From assembly GCA_045801465.1 (NCBI GenBank), contig JBJMSU010000065.1:1-64000 (forward strand): a DNA stretch of 64,000 nucleotides, read 5' to 3'. Positions 17,874 through 26,764 of this stretch are shown piece by piece; positions within the stretch are counted from its first letter, which is position 1; each line of letters opens with the position of its first letter. Origin of the DNA: DATFWC01 sp045801465 (lineage in GTDB: Bacteria; Pseudomonadota; Alphaproteobacteria; Rhizobiales; Xanthobacteraceae). Made by a program: the position numbers and the translations under genes. The notes under the pieces are model-generated. The model was not told where the DNA came from. It did not search any database and saw only the letters and a program-made list of their open reading frames with translations.

Positions 17874-19118
17874 ATGATGACCCGTCGCGCATTCACCACG
17901 CTTCTTGCCGGATCCGTTGCGGCGCCGGGCGTGTCGCGGGCGCAGACCGCGGCTCCCAAGACGGCTTATTACGCGAGTATCGGCCCCGAGCTCGGCTGGT
18001 ACGACATCGATGTCGCCGACGGCACAATCACCGCGCGCGGCGCCGTCACGCTGCCGGCCAATGTGCAATACGTGTGGGCGCACCCGTCGAAACGCTATCT
18101 CTACGTCGTGTCGAGCAACGGGGGCCCCGGTCTCATTCCCGGCGACCGGCACCTGGCGAGCGCGTTCCGCATCGACGCGAGCGGAGCGCTGAGCCCGCAC
18201 GGCGAGCCGCAGTCGCTGCCCTCACGTCCGATCCATTGCAGCGTCGATCGCGCCGGCGCCTACCTGTTGACGGCTTTCAACCACCCGAGCGCCGTCACGG
18301 TGCATCGGATCAACGGCGACGGCACGGTCGGCGGCCTGGTGAACCAGCCGGAGAAACCGGACGGCGGCATCTTCGCGCATCAGATCCTCACGACGCCGGG
18401 AAACAAGAGCGCGATCCTGGTGACCCGCGGCAATAACGCCGACGGCAACAAGCCGGAGGATCCAGGCGCGCTGAAAGTGTACGGCTTCAAGGACGGCGTG
18501 CTGGCCAATCGCGCCTCGATCGCGCCGGGGGGAGGTCTTGGCTTCGGGCCGCGCCATCTCGACTTCCACCCGAGCCAGCCGTGGGTGTTCGTGTCGATCG
18601 AGCGCCAGAGCGAGCTCCATGTCTATCGGCTCGACGCCGATGGTTTGCTGGTCGCTCAGCCGATGTTCGTCAAGAGCGCGCTGGCCGAGCCCGGCAACGT
18701 ACGCCCGACGCAGGCCGCCGGCGCGATCCATGTCCATCCCGATGGACGCTTCGTCTATCTGACCAACCGCAATTCCCGTCTGGTCGAGCTCGAGGGAAAG
18801 AAGGTGTTCGGCGGCGGCGAGAACAACGTCGCAGTGTTCTCGATCGATTCAGCGACCGGCGAACCGACGCTGATCCAGAACATCGACGCCCGCACCAACC
18901 ACCTGCGCACCTTCGCCATCGATCCGAGCGGCCGCCTGCTCATCGCAGCGAGCATCCAGCCGATCGCCGTGCGCGAGGAAACGGGCGTCAGCACGCTCGC
19001 CGCTGCCCGCGTTGTTTACCGTATCGGCAACGACGGCAAGCTCGCCTTCGTACGCAAGTACGACGTCGACACCGGCAAGGCGATGCAGTTCTGGAGCGGA
19101 ATGGTGACGCTGGGTTGA
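17874..19118 (+). CDS. Exported seven-bladed beta-propeller lactonase (6-phosphogluconolactonase-like)
   Basis: 414 residues from ATG 17874, with GGAGG nine bases upstream. Residues 1-23 (MTRRAFTTLLAGS...SRA) form a Tat- or Sec-type signal. The mature protein shows repeated propeller strands such as VHRINGDGTVG, RHLDFHPSQPWVFVSIER, AAGAIHVHPDGRFVYLTNR and NHLRTFAIDPSGRLLIAAS, typical of the lactonase family related to YbhE/Pgl and muconate cycloisomerase. Export argues against a role in the pentose phosphate pathway; a periplasmic sugar or aromatic lactone is more likely (inference). Confidence 0.8.
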   Translation: MMTRRAFTTLLAGSVAAPGVSRAQTAAPKTAYYASIGPELGWYDIDVADGTITARGAVTLPANVQYVWAHPSKRYLYVVSSNGGPGLIPGDRHLASAFRIDASGALSPHGEPQSLPSRPIHCSVDRAGAYLLTAFNHPSAVTVHRINGDGTVGGLVNQPEKPDGGIFAHQILTTPGNKSAILVTRGNNADGNKPEDPGALKVYGFKDGVLANRASIAPGGGLGFGPRHLDFHPSQPWVFVSIERQSELHVYRLDADGLLVAQPMFVKSALAEPGNVRPTQAAGAIHVHPDGRFVYLTNRNSRLVELEGKKVFGGGENNVAVFSIDSATGEPTLIQNIDARTNHLRTFAIDPSGRLLIAASIQPIAVREETGVSTLAAARVVYRIGNDGKLAFVRKYDVDTGKAMQFWSGMVTLG

Positions 19119-19159
19119 GGCGGGCGCTCACGCTAAATTAGAGTGGCGGAAACACGTTG

Positions 19160-20521
19160 CTACTGCGCCTGGCGCAGCTCCGGACGTGCTGCCAGGCGCG
19201 CCGTGTTCAGCCGATGAATCGCGTAGCAGATGACGGCGCCGGCCAGGAAGGGAAGCGTCGACCAGAGATAGAGCTTCTCAACTGGAAGGCCGACGAACAG
19301 CGCGCCGACGAGAGGGCCGACAATCGATCCGATCCGTCCCAGTCCCAACTCCCAGCCCGATCCGTTGGCGCGCAGCGACGTCGGGTATATGAGCGCGCCG
19401 ACAACGTTGATGCCGGACTGGATACCGAGCACGCAGAAGCCGGCGAAGAATGTCGCCGTCAGCAATGCGGTCGGGGAGGTCAATCCCGCATAGCCGATCG
19501 ACCCGACCACTGGCACGGCAATAACGAACAGGATGGCAATGGCGAGAAAACGCTGGCGTTGCAGCCACCAGCAAAGCAGCAATGACCCGACGGTGCCGCC
19601 GACCTGCAGGCTCGCGCCCGCGAGCGCCACCGTCTGAGGCGGAAGCTTGGCGGCCGTCAGCAGCGTCGGCGTCCAGCTCAGCAGAAAGAAATAGCCCATG
19701 AGGTTGAGGGCGAACAGGAGCCACAGCAGCGGCGTGATCAGCTCGAGCCCGTCGCGGAACAGATAGATCGGATTGAAGCCGGGGAATTGTTTCTCGTCTT
19801 CGACGACAAAGCGAGCGTTGGGCGGCACATGGAGATCGGGCCGAATGGCGGCGATGAGCTTCTCCATTCTGGGGCGCTGGTTCTCGTGCAGGGCCATGTA
19901 TTTGATCGATTCCGGCAGGCCGAACATGCCGGCGATGGCGATCATGATCGGCACGATGCCGCCGATTATGAAGAGGATCGGCCAACCGTATTGCGGCACA
20001 TAGGCGGCCGTCACGAAACCCGGGATGGCGCCGCCGATCGGAACGCAACCGACTGCAATGATGGCAAGCGTCGCGCGCAAGTGGCGCGGGGCGGATTCCG
20101 CGTTGATCGCGACGACATTGGGGATGACGCCGCCGATGCCAAGCCCGGCGAGCAGCCGGAGCCAGAACATCTGCTCGAGGGTGCTCGAGTAGGCGGCCGC
20201 CAGCGTGAAAACGCCAAACAGCAGGTTCGAGCCGACCAACGCCGCTTTGCGACCGTAACGATCGCCTACCCAGCCGAACAGCGCCGACCCGAACAGAATG
20301 CCGACGAGGCTCGCGCTGAACACCGGGCCGAGCGCGGACGGCGGAACGCCCCAGGATCGCACCAGGTGCGGCGCCGCGAAGGCGATCGCGGCGATATCGT
20401 AGCCGTCGATAAGGACGATGAAGAACGACCAGATCAGCAACTTGACGTGGAACGAGGTCAATCCGCCTTCGTCGAGCAGACGAGAGACCTGAACGATTGG
20501 TTGGTCCGCCATCATTCCCAT
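19160..20521 (-). CDS. MFS transporter, aromatic acid:H+ symporter (AAHS) type
   Basis: 453 residues from ATG 20521; ATG 20515 two codons on is equally possible. Twelve hydrophobic segments are apparent. Signatures are LIDGYDIAAIAFAAP in helix 1, GWVGDRYGRKAALV in the helix 2-3 loop and the second-half equivalent, as in PcaK, BenK and VanK-like permeases. It probably imports an aromatic or small organic acid across the inner membrane. It is divergent from the class II aldolase gene across 148 bases. Confidence 0.85.
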   Translation of the reverse strand: MGMMADQPIVQVSRLLDEGGLTSFHVKLLIWSFFIVLIDGYDIAAIAFAAPHLVRSWGVPPSALGPVFSASLVGILFGSALFGWVGDRYGRKAALVGSNLLFGVFTLAAAYSSTLEQMFWLRLLAGLGIGGVIPNVVAINAESAPRHLRATLAIIAVGCVPIGGAIPGFVTAAYVPQYGWPILFIIGGIVPIMIAIAGMFGLPESIKYMALHENQRPRMEKLIAAIRPDLHVPPNARFVVEDEKQFPGFNPIYLFRDGLELITPLLWLLFALNLMGYFFLLSWTPTLLTAAKLPPQTVALAGASLQVGGTVGSLLLCWWLQRQRFLAIAILFVIAVPVVGSIGYAGLTSPTALLTATFFAGFCVLGIQSGINVVGALIYPTSLRANGSGWELGLGRIGSIVGPLVGALFVGLPVEKLYLWSTLPFLAGAVICYAIHRLNTARLAARPELRQAQ

Positions 20522-20669
20522 CCTGATCTGCGTGCTCGGGCTTGCCGTATGCAATCCAATCCGAAAGAGAAAAACAAGCCTCGACAAATTGGACAAACCG
20601 CGGTCCTTTCTGCTTTCCTGGCCGCGCCGGCAGCCGTTCTGCCGGCGCAAATGCACCAGGAGACATCCG

Positions 20670-21506
20670 TTGCCTCAATCGCTCGATGAAGTCCGTTACG
20701 AGCTCGCGCTCGCCAATCGTATGGTCGCCCACGAGGGCGTGCTCGACGCGTTCGGCCATGTCAGCATGCGCCATCCCGGCGATCCCAACCGTTATTTGCT
20801 GTCGCGCTCGCGCTCGCCGGAACTGGTCGAGCCCGGCGACATTCTCGAATTTGATCTCGATTCCGAGCCGGTCGCGCCACCCACCCTGCGGCTCTACGGC
20901 GAGCGTGTCATTCACGGCGAGATCTACAAGGCGCGTCCCGACGTGACCGCGGTGTGCCACCATCACGCGGCAGCCTTCATGCCGTATTGCGTGTCGGGCG
21001 AGGAGGTCGTTCCGGTCTACCACCTCGGCGCGGTGATCGGCGCGAAGGCTCCGTTTTGGGACCAGCGTGACGATTTCGGCGATACCAATCTCCTGGTGAT
21101 CGAGCCGGAGGAGGGGGCCTCATTGGCCAAGGCGCTCGGGCCGCATTGGGTGGTGGTGATGCGCCGCCACGGCGCCACGGTCGCCGGCCGAACCTTGCAG
21201 GAAGTCGTATTCCGCACGATCTATTCCTGCCGCAACGCCGAATACTTGACGCAAGCGAAGCTCATCGGCATCCCGAGCCCGCTCAATCCGCGCGAGGCCG
21301 AGCGCGCCGCCGAGTACAATCTCGCCGCCGGCCCGGTGTCGCGCGCGTGGGAATACTGGAGCATGCGGCTCGCCAAGGCGGGCGGGACGCCGCCCCGCGC
21401 GACGAAATCGACGCGAAGCGGCGCGCGCTCTGGCGCGCGGTCGGCTACCGCGCGAAGCAAATCACCAAGAGGGGCGAAGAAAACTGCGAAGAAAGGGAGG
21501 AGATGA
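20670..21506 (+). CDS. Class II aldolase/adducin-family protein (TTG start)
   Basis: 278 residues from TTG 20670 (PQSLDEVRYELALANRMVAHEG), chosen because CCAGGAGA lies six bases upstream and homology begins right there. The zinc-binding histidines are in CHHHAAAF (about residues 91-95) and RRHGATV (about 163), with FGHVSMR near the N-terminus, as in fuculose-phosphate aldolase and relatives. Such proteins cleave or decarboxylate hydroxy acids and sugar phosphates. The last 35 codons give a Lys/Arg/Ser-rich tail with lower third-position GC than a neighbouring frame, so the C-terminus is doubtful. The stop overlaps the start of the next gene (ATGA). Confidence 0.82.
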   Translation: MPQSLDEVRYELALANRMVAHEGVLDAFGHVSMRHPGDPNRYLLSRSRSPELVEPGDILEFDLDSEPVAPPTLRLYGERVIHGEIYKARPDVTAVCHHHAAAFMPYCVSGEEVVPVYHLGAVIGAKAPFWDQRDDFGDTNLLVIEPEEGASLAKALGPHWVVVMRRHGATVAGRTLQEVVFRTIYSCRNAEYLTQAKLIGIPSPLNPREAERAAEYNLAAGPVSRAWEYWSMRLAKAGGTPPRATKSTRSGARSGARSATARSKSPRGAKKTAKKGRR

Positions 21507-22624
21507 TGAACCGTCTCGCCAGCTATGTCGGTCCCGCGAAGGCGGGAACCTATGATCACCGACATCGCGATATGTTTTCTGACAGTGGCCATGGGTCCCC
21601 GCTTCCGCGGCACCCCGCCGCGTCCCGCGGCGGGGACCCCTCGCGGGGACGACCCGGCGTCATCGTGCGCCACGCGTTCGCGTTTGTGCTCGCTGTGCCG
21701 CTTGCATGGATTGCGACAAGCGCCGCCGCCGAGGACATGCTCAAGGTCGCGATCGGCCAGATCAACAACTGGGAGAACCAGGCGCCGACGCTCGGCCAGG
21801 ATGCCGGCATTTTCAAGCAACGCGGGCTGGTGCTGGAGAACGTCGGCACGGCTGGCGCCGGCGAAACGCTGCAGCCGGTGATTTCCGGCAGCGCGGACAT
21901 CGGCGCCGGCGTCGGCGTTGCCGGCGTCATGCGCGCGTTCTCGCGCGGCGCCCCGGTCCGCATCCTGCTTCCGGCTTTCACCGGGACGCAGGATCTCTAC
22001 TGGTACGTCAAGGCGGATTCCCCGATCAAAAGCCTCAAGGATGCGACGGCGAGCAACACCATCGCCTATTCGACCAGCGGCTCGAGCTCGAACAACCTCG
22101 TCGTGGCCTTCGTGGATGAGCTCGGCGCCAAGGCGAAGCCGACTGCGACCGGCAGCCCGCCCGGGACCCTGACGGCGGTGATGAGCGGCCAGATCGATAT
22201 CGGCTGGGCGGCGCCGCCGTTCGGGCTCAAGGAGATCGAAGAGGGCAAGATCCGCATCGTCGCGCGCGGCAGCGACGTGCCGTCGCTGCGCGACCAGACC
22301 GTGCGCGTCCTGATCGTCAATGCCGATGCCTTGAAGAGCAAGCACGACGCGATCACGCGGTTCGTCGAGGGCTACCGCGAGGCGGTCGACTGGATGTATT
22401 CCGATCCCAAGGCGATCAAGATGTACGCCGACAAGATCAAGAGCAGCGAGGACCTGATCAAGAAGTCGATCCGCGAGTTCCATCCCAAGGAGGCGATGCA
22501 GACCGACGAGATGAAGGACCTCGACGGCATTCAGCGCGACGCGGTCAAGCTCAAGTTCATCGACAAGCCGCTCACAAAGGAGCAGCTCGCCGAGTTCTTC
22601 CAGATTCCGCCGCGCAAGAAGTAG
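21503..22624 (+). CDS. NMT1/TauA-type ABC solute-binding protein with palindrome-derived N-terminal insertion
   Basis: 373 residues if started at ATG 21503, which overlaps the aldolase stop and follows GGGAGGAG. In this reading residues 9-51 are encoded by a family A palindrome (21527-21653), and the real signal peptide (HAFAFVLAVPLAWIATSAAA) only begins after it. A GTG at 21665 would start directly at the signal peptide but has a weak ribosome site. The mature part (LKVAIGQINNWENQ..., GSADIGAGVGVAG, SGQIDIGWAAPPFG) is a nitrate/sulfonate/riboflavin-precursor-type receptor. No permease or ATPase gene adjoins it. Confidence 0.75.
   Translation: MMNRLASYVGPAKAGTYDHRHRDMFSDSGHGSPLPRHPAASRGGDPSRGRPGVIVRHAFAFVLAVPLAWIATSAAAEDMLKVAIGQINNWENQAPTLGQDAGIFKQRGLVLENVGTAGAGETLQPVISGSADIGAGVGVAGVMRAFSRGAPVRILLPAFTGTQDLYWYVKADSPIKSLKDATASNTIAYSTSGSSSNNLVVAFVDELGAKAKPTATGSPPGTLTAVMSGQIDIGWAAPPFGLKEIEEGKIRIVARGSDVPSLRDQTVRVLIVNADALKSKHDAITRFVEGYREAVDWMYSDPKAIKMYADKIKSSEDLIKKSIREFHPKEAMQTDEMKDLDGIQRDAVKLKFIDKPLTKEQLAEFFQIPPRKK
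21527..21653. repeat. Dispersed palindrome, family A (copy 4), with a nested GC palindrome, inside a gene's 5' end
   Basis: Arms GTCGGTCCCGCGAAGGCGGG and CGCGGGGACGAC enclose the TATGATCACC/GTGGCCATGG inner pair. The right side is interrupted by a second palindrome, CCCCGCCG-CGTCCC-GCGGCGGGG-like, at about 21613-21638. The frame stays open through all of it, unlike copies 1-3, which are intergenic. Confidence 0.85.
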
Positions 22625-22643
22625 GCGTGATTGCCTCTCGAGT

Positions 22644-22786
22644 GTCATCCCGGCCGAGCGCCGAAAGGCGCGAGAGCCGGGACCCCAGGGTTCGCTGTGG
22701 TGAATTGTACTGCGGCCGCGCTTAATCTGTGATGCCGGGATACCTTGGTCCCGGATCGGCTCGCGTTGCGAGCCGTCCGGGATGAC
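22644..22786. repeat. Dispersed composite palindrome, family B (copy 1, inverted)
   Basis: Left module GTCATCCCGGCCGAGCGCCG...GCGCGAGAGCCGGGACCCC; right module GGTCCCGGATCGGCTCGCG...CGAGCCGTCCGGGATGAC. It is the reverse complement arrangement of the copies at 28055-28188 and 58174-58301. Lies between convergent genes. Confidence 0.88.
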
Positions 22787-22804
22787 GAGCGCGCCTTTGC
22801 CACC

Positions 22805-23701
22805 CTACAGCACGTCCTTTGCCGCCGCGCTGACGGCGCCGAGCAGGACGGTGCCGCCCTCCCTGAGTGTGCTGCGGACTTTCTCCTGTTTTCCGATGCG
22901 GCCCATTTGGCGCTGGCGCTCGGCGGTCGCCGAGGCCATGAGCGGCGCGACGCCGAGCTCGCGCAACGTATCGGCCACTTCCTCCATCTCGGCGCCGCGG
23001 CGGGCGCCGTGGCTGGCCATGCGCTCGAGATTGTATTCGATGGTCCGGTTCCAATCGAGGGCAGGAAAGCTCTTGGCGAGCGAGGCGATCACCTCGTCGG
23101 TGACGCCGGCGCGCGCGGCGGCGACGAAGCATTCATAGGTGAGGGCTTCCATTCCTTTGACCATCACGCTGCGCACCATCTTGATCGCCGCCGCGGCGCC
23201 GATCTCAACGCCCGCGCATGTCGCCTTCATCCCGAGCTCGTGCAGCAGCGGCTCGACTGTTTCGGCATGCGGTCCGGCGAGCAGCATCGGCGTCTGGTGG
23301 CGCGCGGGATGCACCGGCGCCATCACGGCCACGTCCACGTAGCGGGCGGCGGCAAGCTCTCTCGCCGTCTCCTGCTTGCGTCCGGGCGAAACCGAATTGA
23401 TGTCGAGAAAAAACTGGCCGGTCAGGTGCGGCGCGACCGACCGGGCGGCCTCGAGGCTTGCTGCCGCCGTGACGGCGGATACCACGACGTCGCTCGAGCG
23501 CACGGCGTCGGCGGCCGAGGCGGCGAGGCGCACGCCGATCCCTGCACCGGCTTGCCGCAGCCGCTCGCCCTCCGGCCCGGGAAATAGGATGTCCCAGGCC
23601 GATATGCTTGTGGTGCCGGCCTCGCGCAGCCCGGAAGCAATGGCCTGGCCGGCCTCCCCGAAACCGATGAAGCAGATGCGAACCGCGTTCGTTGGCGTCA
23701 T
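22805..23701 (-). CDS. 6-Phosphogluconate-dehydrogenase-like oxidoreductase with DUF1932 C-terminal domain
   Basis: 298 residues. Rossmann motif CFIGFGEAGQAIA at residues 9-21; FLDINSVSPGRKQ and VDVAVMAPVHPAR replace the usual HIBADH substrate motifs; KMVRSVMVKGMEAL (about K175) is the DUF1932 entry helix. Members are NAD(P)-dependent and often sit with aldolases and decarboxylases in acid-catabolic clusters. The minus-strand gene upstream encodes a thioesterase, and the stop of that gene lies 9 bases before this start, so they are an operon. Confidence 0.85.
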   Translation of the reverse strand: MTPTNAVRICFIGFGEAGQAIASGLREAGTTSISAWDILFPGPEGERLRQAGAGIGVRLAASAADAVRSSDVVVSAVTAAASLEAARSVAPHLTGQFFLDINSVSPGRKQETARELAAARYVDVAVMAPVHPARHQTPMLLAGPHAETVEPLLHELGMKATCAGVEIGAAAAIKMVRSVMVKGMEALTYECFVAAARAGVTDEVIASLAKSFPALDWNRTIEYNLERMASHGARRGAEMEEVADTLRELGVAPLMASATAERQRQMGRIGKQEKVRSTLREGGTVLLGAVSAAAKDVL

Positions 23702-23710
23702 GGCTGATCC

Positions 23711-24121
23711 TCAGGGTAAAGCGTGCAGCTTTGCCTGGACGCGTTGATCGAAACGCGCCACGTTGACCACCACGCGCGTGTGCGTCCCGTCGCCGACGCG
23801 TTCCCTTTCGTCGTGCGCTTCGACGCGGAACTCGAGTATCCGGCCGTCGATTTTCGTCAATTCGGCCGTCGCGCGCACCCGCATCCGTATCGGCGTGGCG
23901 GCGTAGTGACCGACGTCCAGACGGGTGCCGAGACTTTGGTGTCCGGGCGGCAAGAGATGCTCGACGGCGGCCAGTGCGGCAGCTTCCATGAGGTTGATCA
24001 TCACCGGCGTGGCCAGCACGTGGACGCGTCCACTGCCAACGCGCGGCGCGGTGTGCTCCTCGCCGACCACCAGTTCGGCCGAGCCGGTCAAACCGACCGT
24101 CAATGTCGACAAATCCACCAT
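23711..24121 (-). CDS. FlK-like hot-dog thioesterase
   Basis: 136 residues from ATG 24121 (MVDLSTLTVG); longer starts lack a ribosome site. The pattern VGEEHTAPRVGSG, ATPVMINLMEAAALAAVE, LDVGHYAATPIR and DGTHTRVVVNVARF matches fluoroacetyl-CoA thioesterase-like proteins, with the Thr/Glu/His catalytic set (T-H-T region, E of LMEAA and H of GHYAATP). Most family members are general short acyl-CoA thioesterases and not defluorinating enzymes. It precedes the DUF1932 dehydrogenase gene by nine bases. Confidence 0.82.
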   Translation of the reverse strand: MVDLSTLTVGLTGSAELVVGEEHTAPRVGSGRVHVLATPVMINLMEAAALAAVEHLLPPGHQSLGTRLDVGHYAATPIRMRVRATAELTKIDGRILEFRVEAHDERERVGDGTHTRVVVNVARFDQRVQAKLHALP

Positions 24122-24323
24122 CGTTCCAACGATCCCGCGGGACCAGCTCATCGCGACGGTGAGGGACTTGGTCCTATGCACCCGTTCCATGCGACAAATT
24201 GCTGATTAACCATGCGGTTTTTACGGTGCCCAAGTTTCGCGCTGGCGTGTTATTCACTTATCACATCAGCCGTCTCGTAAGCGAGGCGGCGGGCAGGAAA
24301 CACCCAAGCGAGAGGACGCCTTC

Positions 24324-25328
24324 ATGAAGCACTGGATCTTTGCAGGAGCCGCCATTGCCGCGCTGGCCCTGGTCGGCCCGGGCCAAGCCCAGCAGCCTAT
24401 CGTGATCAAATTCAGCCACGTGGTGGCGCAGGATACCCCCAAGGGCAAGGGGGCGCTCAGGTTCCAGGAGCTTGCCGAGAAGTACACGAACGGCAAAGCC
24501 AAGGTGGAGGTCTATCCCAACTCCACGCTCTACAAGGACAAGGAGGAGCTGGAGGCGCTTCAGCTCGGCGCCGTGCAGATGCTGGCGCCGTCGAACTCCA
24601 AGTTCGGCCCGATCGGCGTCAAGGAATTCGAAGTGTTCGACCTGCCGTTCGTCTTGCCCGACAAGGTGGCGCTGCGGCGTGTCACCGACGGCGCCCTCGG
24701 CAAGCGGCTGCTCAAGCTGCTCGAGCCCAAGGGCATGGTCGGCATCGCCTATTGGGACAATGGCTTCAAGCAGATGAGCGCCAACAAGCCGCTGCGCGAG
24801 CCCGAGGATTTCCGCGGCCTCAAGTTCCGCATCCAGTCCTCGAAAGTGCTGGAGGCGCAGATGCGGGCGCTCGGCGCCATTCCGCAGATCATGGCCTTCT
24901 CGGAAGTGTATCAGGCGCTGCAGACCGGCGTCGTCGACGGCCAGGAGAACACGGCGTCCAACATGTACACCCAGAAAATGCATGAGGTGCAGAAGTACAC
25001 GACACTGTCCGATCACGGCTACATCGGTTACGTCGTGGTCGTGAACAAGAGGTTCTGGGACGGGCTGCCGGGCGACGTCCGTACCAGCCTGCAACGCGCC
25101 ATGGACGAGGCGACGACATACGCCAACGAGATCTCGCAGAAGGAGAACGACGAGGCGCTGGACGACATGAAGAAGTCCGGCAAGACGCAGTTCATCGAGC
25201 TTAACCCCGACCAGAAGGCGCGCTGGAAGAAGGCGATGATGCCGGTCTACAGTGAGATGGGCTCGCGCGTCGGCAAGAATCTGATCGACGATTTCGAAAA
25301 GGTCATCAAGGCGACGGGCACCAACTGA
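24324..25328 (+). CDS. dctP: TRAP-type DctP solute-binding protein (orphan)
   Basis: 334 residues with a Sec signal peptide at 1-22 (ending GQA). DctP landmarks are all seen: IKFSHVVAQDTPKGKGA, GLKFRIQSSKV with the carboxylate-binding arginine (about R170), and AFSEVYQALQTGVVDGQEN. It therefore binds a C4-dicarboxylate or other organic acid in the periplasm. No DctQ or DctM membrane gene follows; a terminator hairpin comes directly after, so it is transcribed alone and must use membrane partners encoded elsewhere. Confidence 0.9.
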   Translation: MKHWIFAGAAIAALALVGPGQAQQPIVIKFSHVVAQDTPKGKGALRFQELAEKYTNGKAKVEVYPNSTLYKDKEELEALQLGAVQMLAPSNSKFGPIGVKEFEVFDLPFVLPDKVALRRVTDGALGKRLLKLLEPKGMVGIAYWDNGFKQMSANKPLREPEDFRGLKFRIQSSKVLEAQMRALGAIPQIMAFSEVYQALQTGVVDGQENTASNMYTQKMHEVQKYTTLSDHGYIGYVVVVNKRFWDGLPGDVRTSLQRAMDEATTYANEISQKENDEALDDMKKSGKTQFIELNPDQKARWKKAMMPVYSEMGSRVGKNLIDDFEKVIKATGTN

Positions 25329-25359
25329 TCGTGCTTCCGCCGCTGGCGTCAAATGAATC

Positions 25360-25387
25360 AAGGCGGCCTGCACGGCCGCCTTGTCTT
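25360..25387 (+). terminator. Intrinsic terminator after dctP
   Basis: AAGGCGGCC and GGCCGCCTT form a perfect 9-bp stem around TGCAC, followed by GTCTTT. It stands 31 bases after the dctP stop and immediately before the amidase start. Confidence 0.8.
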
Positions 25388-25393
25388 TAGAAG

Positions 25394-26695
25394 ATGACGA
25401 GACCCAAAGTCCGCGATCGGCTCGAACAGGCGCTCGACCGCATCGGCGATCCGGGCGGGGAAGGCGCGCGCGCGTGCCTCACGGTCTATCGCGAGGCGGC
25501 GCGCGCCGCTGCCGATGCCGCCGATGCGCGATCCGCCGCCGGCGTGACGCTCGGGCCCCTCGACGGGGTGATCGTCAGCATCAAGGACCTGTTCGATATT
25601 GCCGGCGAGGTGACGCGGGCAGGGTCCAAAGTGCTGGCCGATGAAGGGATAGCGGCAGCCGCCGACGCGCCGGTGGTGCAGCGCTTGCGCGCTGCCGGCG
25701 TGGTGATCGTCGCCAAGACCAATATGACGGAGTTTGCCTTCTCCGGGGTCGGCGCCAACCCGCATTTCGGCACGCCCGGCAACCCGGCCGACCGCGCGCG
25801 CGTGCCCGGCGGCTCGACTTCGGGCGGAGCGGTGGCGGTGGCCGACCGCATGTGCGACATCGCGATCGGGACCGACACCGGCGGTTCGACGCGGATTCCA
25901 GCGGCGTTGTGCGGCATCGTCGGGTTCAAGCCGAGCAAGCGGCGGATCCCAACCGACGGAGCTTTCCCGCTCTCCTATACGCTCGATTCCGTCGGGCCGA
26001 TGGCGCGCACGGTCGCCGATTGCGCCTTGGCCGATGCCGCCATGGCGGGAGAACCGCCGTGGCCGCCCGATCCGGCACCGCTCGCCGGGCTGCGGCTCGG
26101 TATCGCCCAGGGCCTGCCGCTCGAGGAGCTCGACGAAACCGTCGCGGCGCAGTTCACCGCCGCCTTGACCGGCTTGGCCAAGGCCGGCGCACGGCTCTCG
26201 CACGAGACGCTCCCACCCTTGGACGCCGTGCGGAACGCCAACCTGAAGGGCGGATTTGCGCCGGCGGAGGCCTATGCGATCCATCGCGAACGCCTGCATT
26301 CCCACCGCGACGGTATCGATGCCAACGTGCGCGGCCGCATCGAGCGTGGGCGCGAGATGACGGCTGCCGACTACGTCGAGCTCGTCCAGCTGCGCGTCCG
26401 GCTGGTGCAGGCCATGGATGTAAGCCTTGCGGATCTCGACGCGCTGGTCATGCCGACGACGCCGATCGTCGCGCCCAAGATGAGCGAGGTTGCCGATCCG
26501 GACATCTTCAAGGCGAGAAATTTCCTGCTCCTGCGCAACACGGGTCTCGCCAACTTCTTCGATTTGTGCGCGATCTCGCTGCCGCTTCCGCGCACGACTG
26601 GCCTGCCGGTCGGCTTGATGCTGATCGCCCGCAATGGGCATGATCGGCGGCTGTTCCGCATCGCGGCGGCGGTCGAGAAAGTCCTGTCGGGCTGA
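25394..26695 (+). CDS. Amidase-signature hydrolase
   Basis: 433 residues, ATG 25394. The Ser-cisSer-Lys catalytic triad is recognisable: Lys in VSIKDLF (about 63), cis-Ser in GGSTSGG (about 141) and the nucleophile in TDTGGSTRIPA (about 165). The length is normal for GatA-like amidases. No signal peptide. It hydrolyses an amide or carbamate. gatB/gatC are absent nearby, so it is not the glutamyl-tRNA amidotransferase subunit. Next comes a Liv-type binding protein, which suggests that a nitrogenous compound is taken up and deamidated (inference). Confidence 0.88.
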   Translation: MTRPKVRDRLEQALDRIGDPGGEGARACLTVYREAARAAADAADARSAAGVTLGPLDGVIVSIKDLFDIAGEVTRAGSKVLADEGIAAAADAPVVQRLRAAGVVIVAKTNMTEFAFSGVGANPHFGTPGNPADRARVPGGSTSGGAVAVADRMCDIAIGTDTGGSTRIPAALCGIVGFKPSKRRIPTDGAFPLSYTLDSVGPMARTVADCALADAAMAGEPPWPPDPAPLAGLRLGIAQGLPLEELDETVAAQFTAALTGLAKAGARLSHETLPPLDAVRNANLKGGFAPAEAYAIHRERLHSHRDGIDANVRGRIERGREMTAADYVELVQLRVRLVQAMDVSLADLDALVMPTTPIVAPKMSEVADPDIFKARNFLLLRNTGLANFFDLCAISLPLPRTTGLPVGLMLIARNGHDRRLFRIAAAVEKVLSG

Positions 26696-26764
26696 TGCGG
26701 ATCTGCTTGCGCGATGGCGCCTCGCGCTCCTACCATCCGGCGTGAATCCACGGGGAGCACTGCC

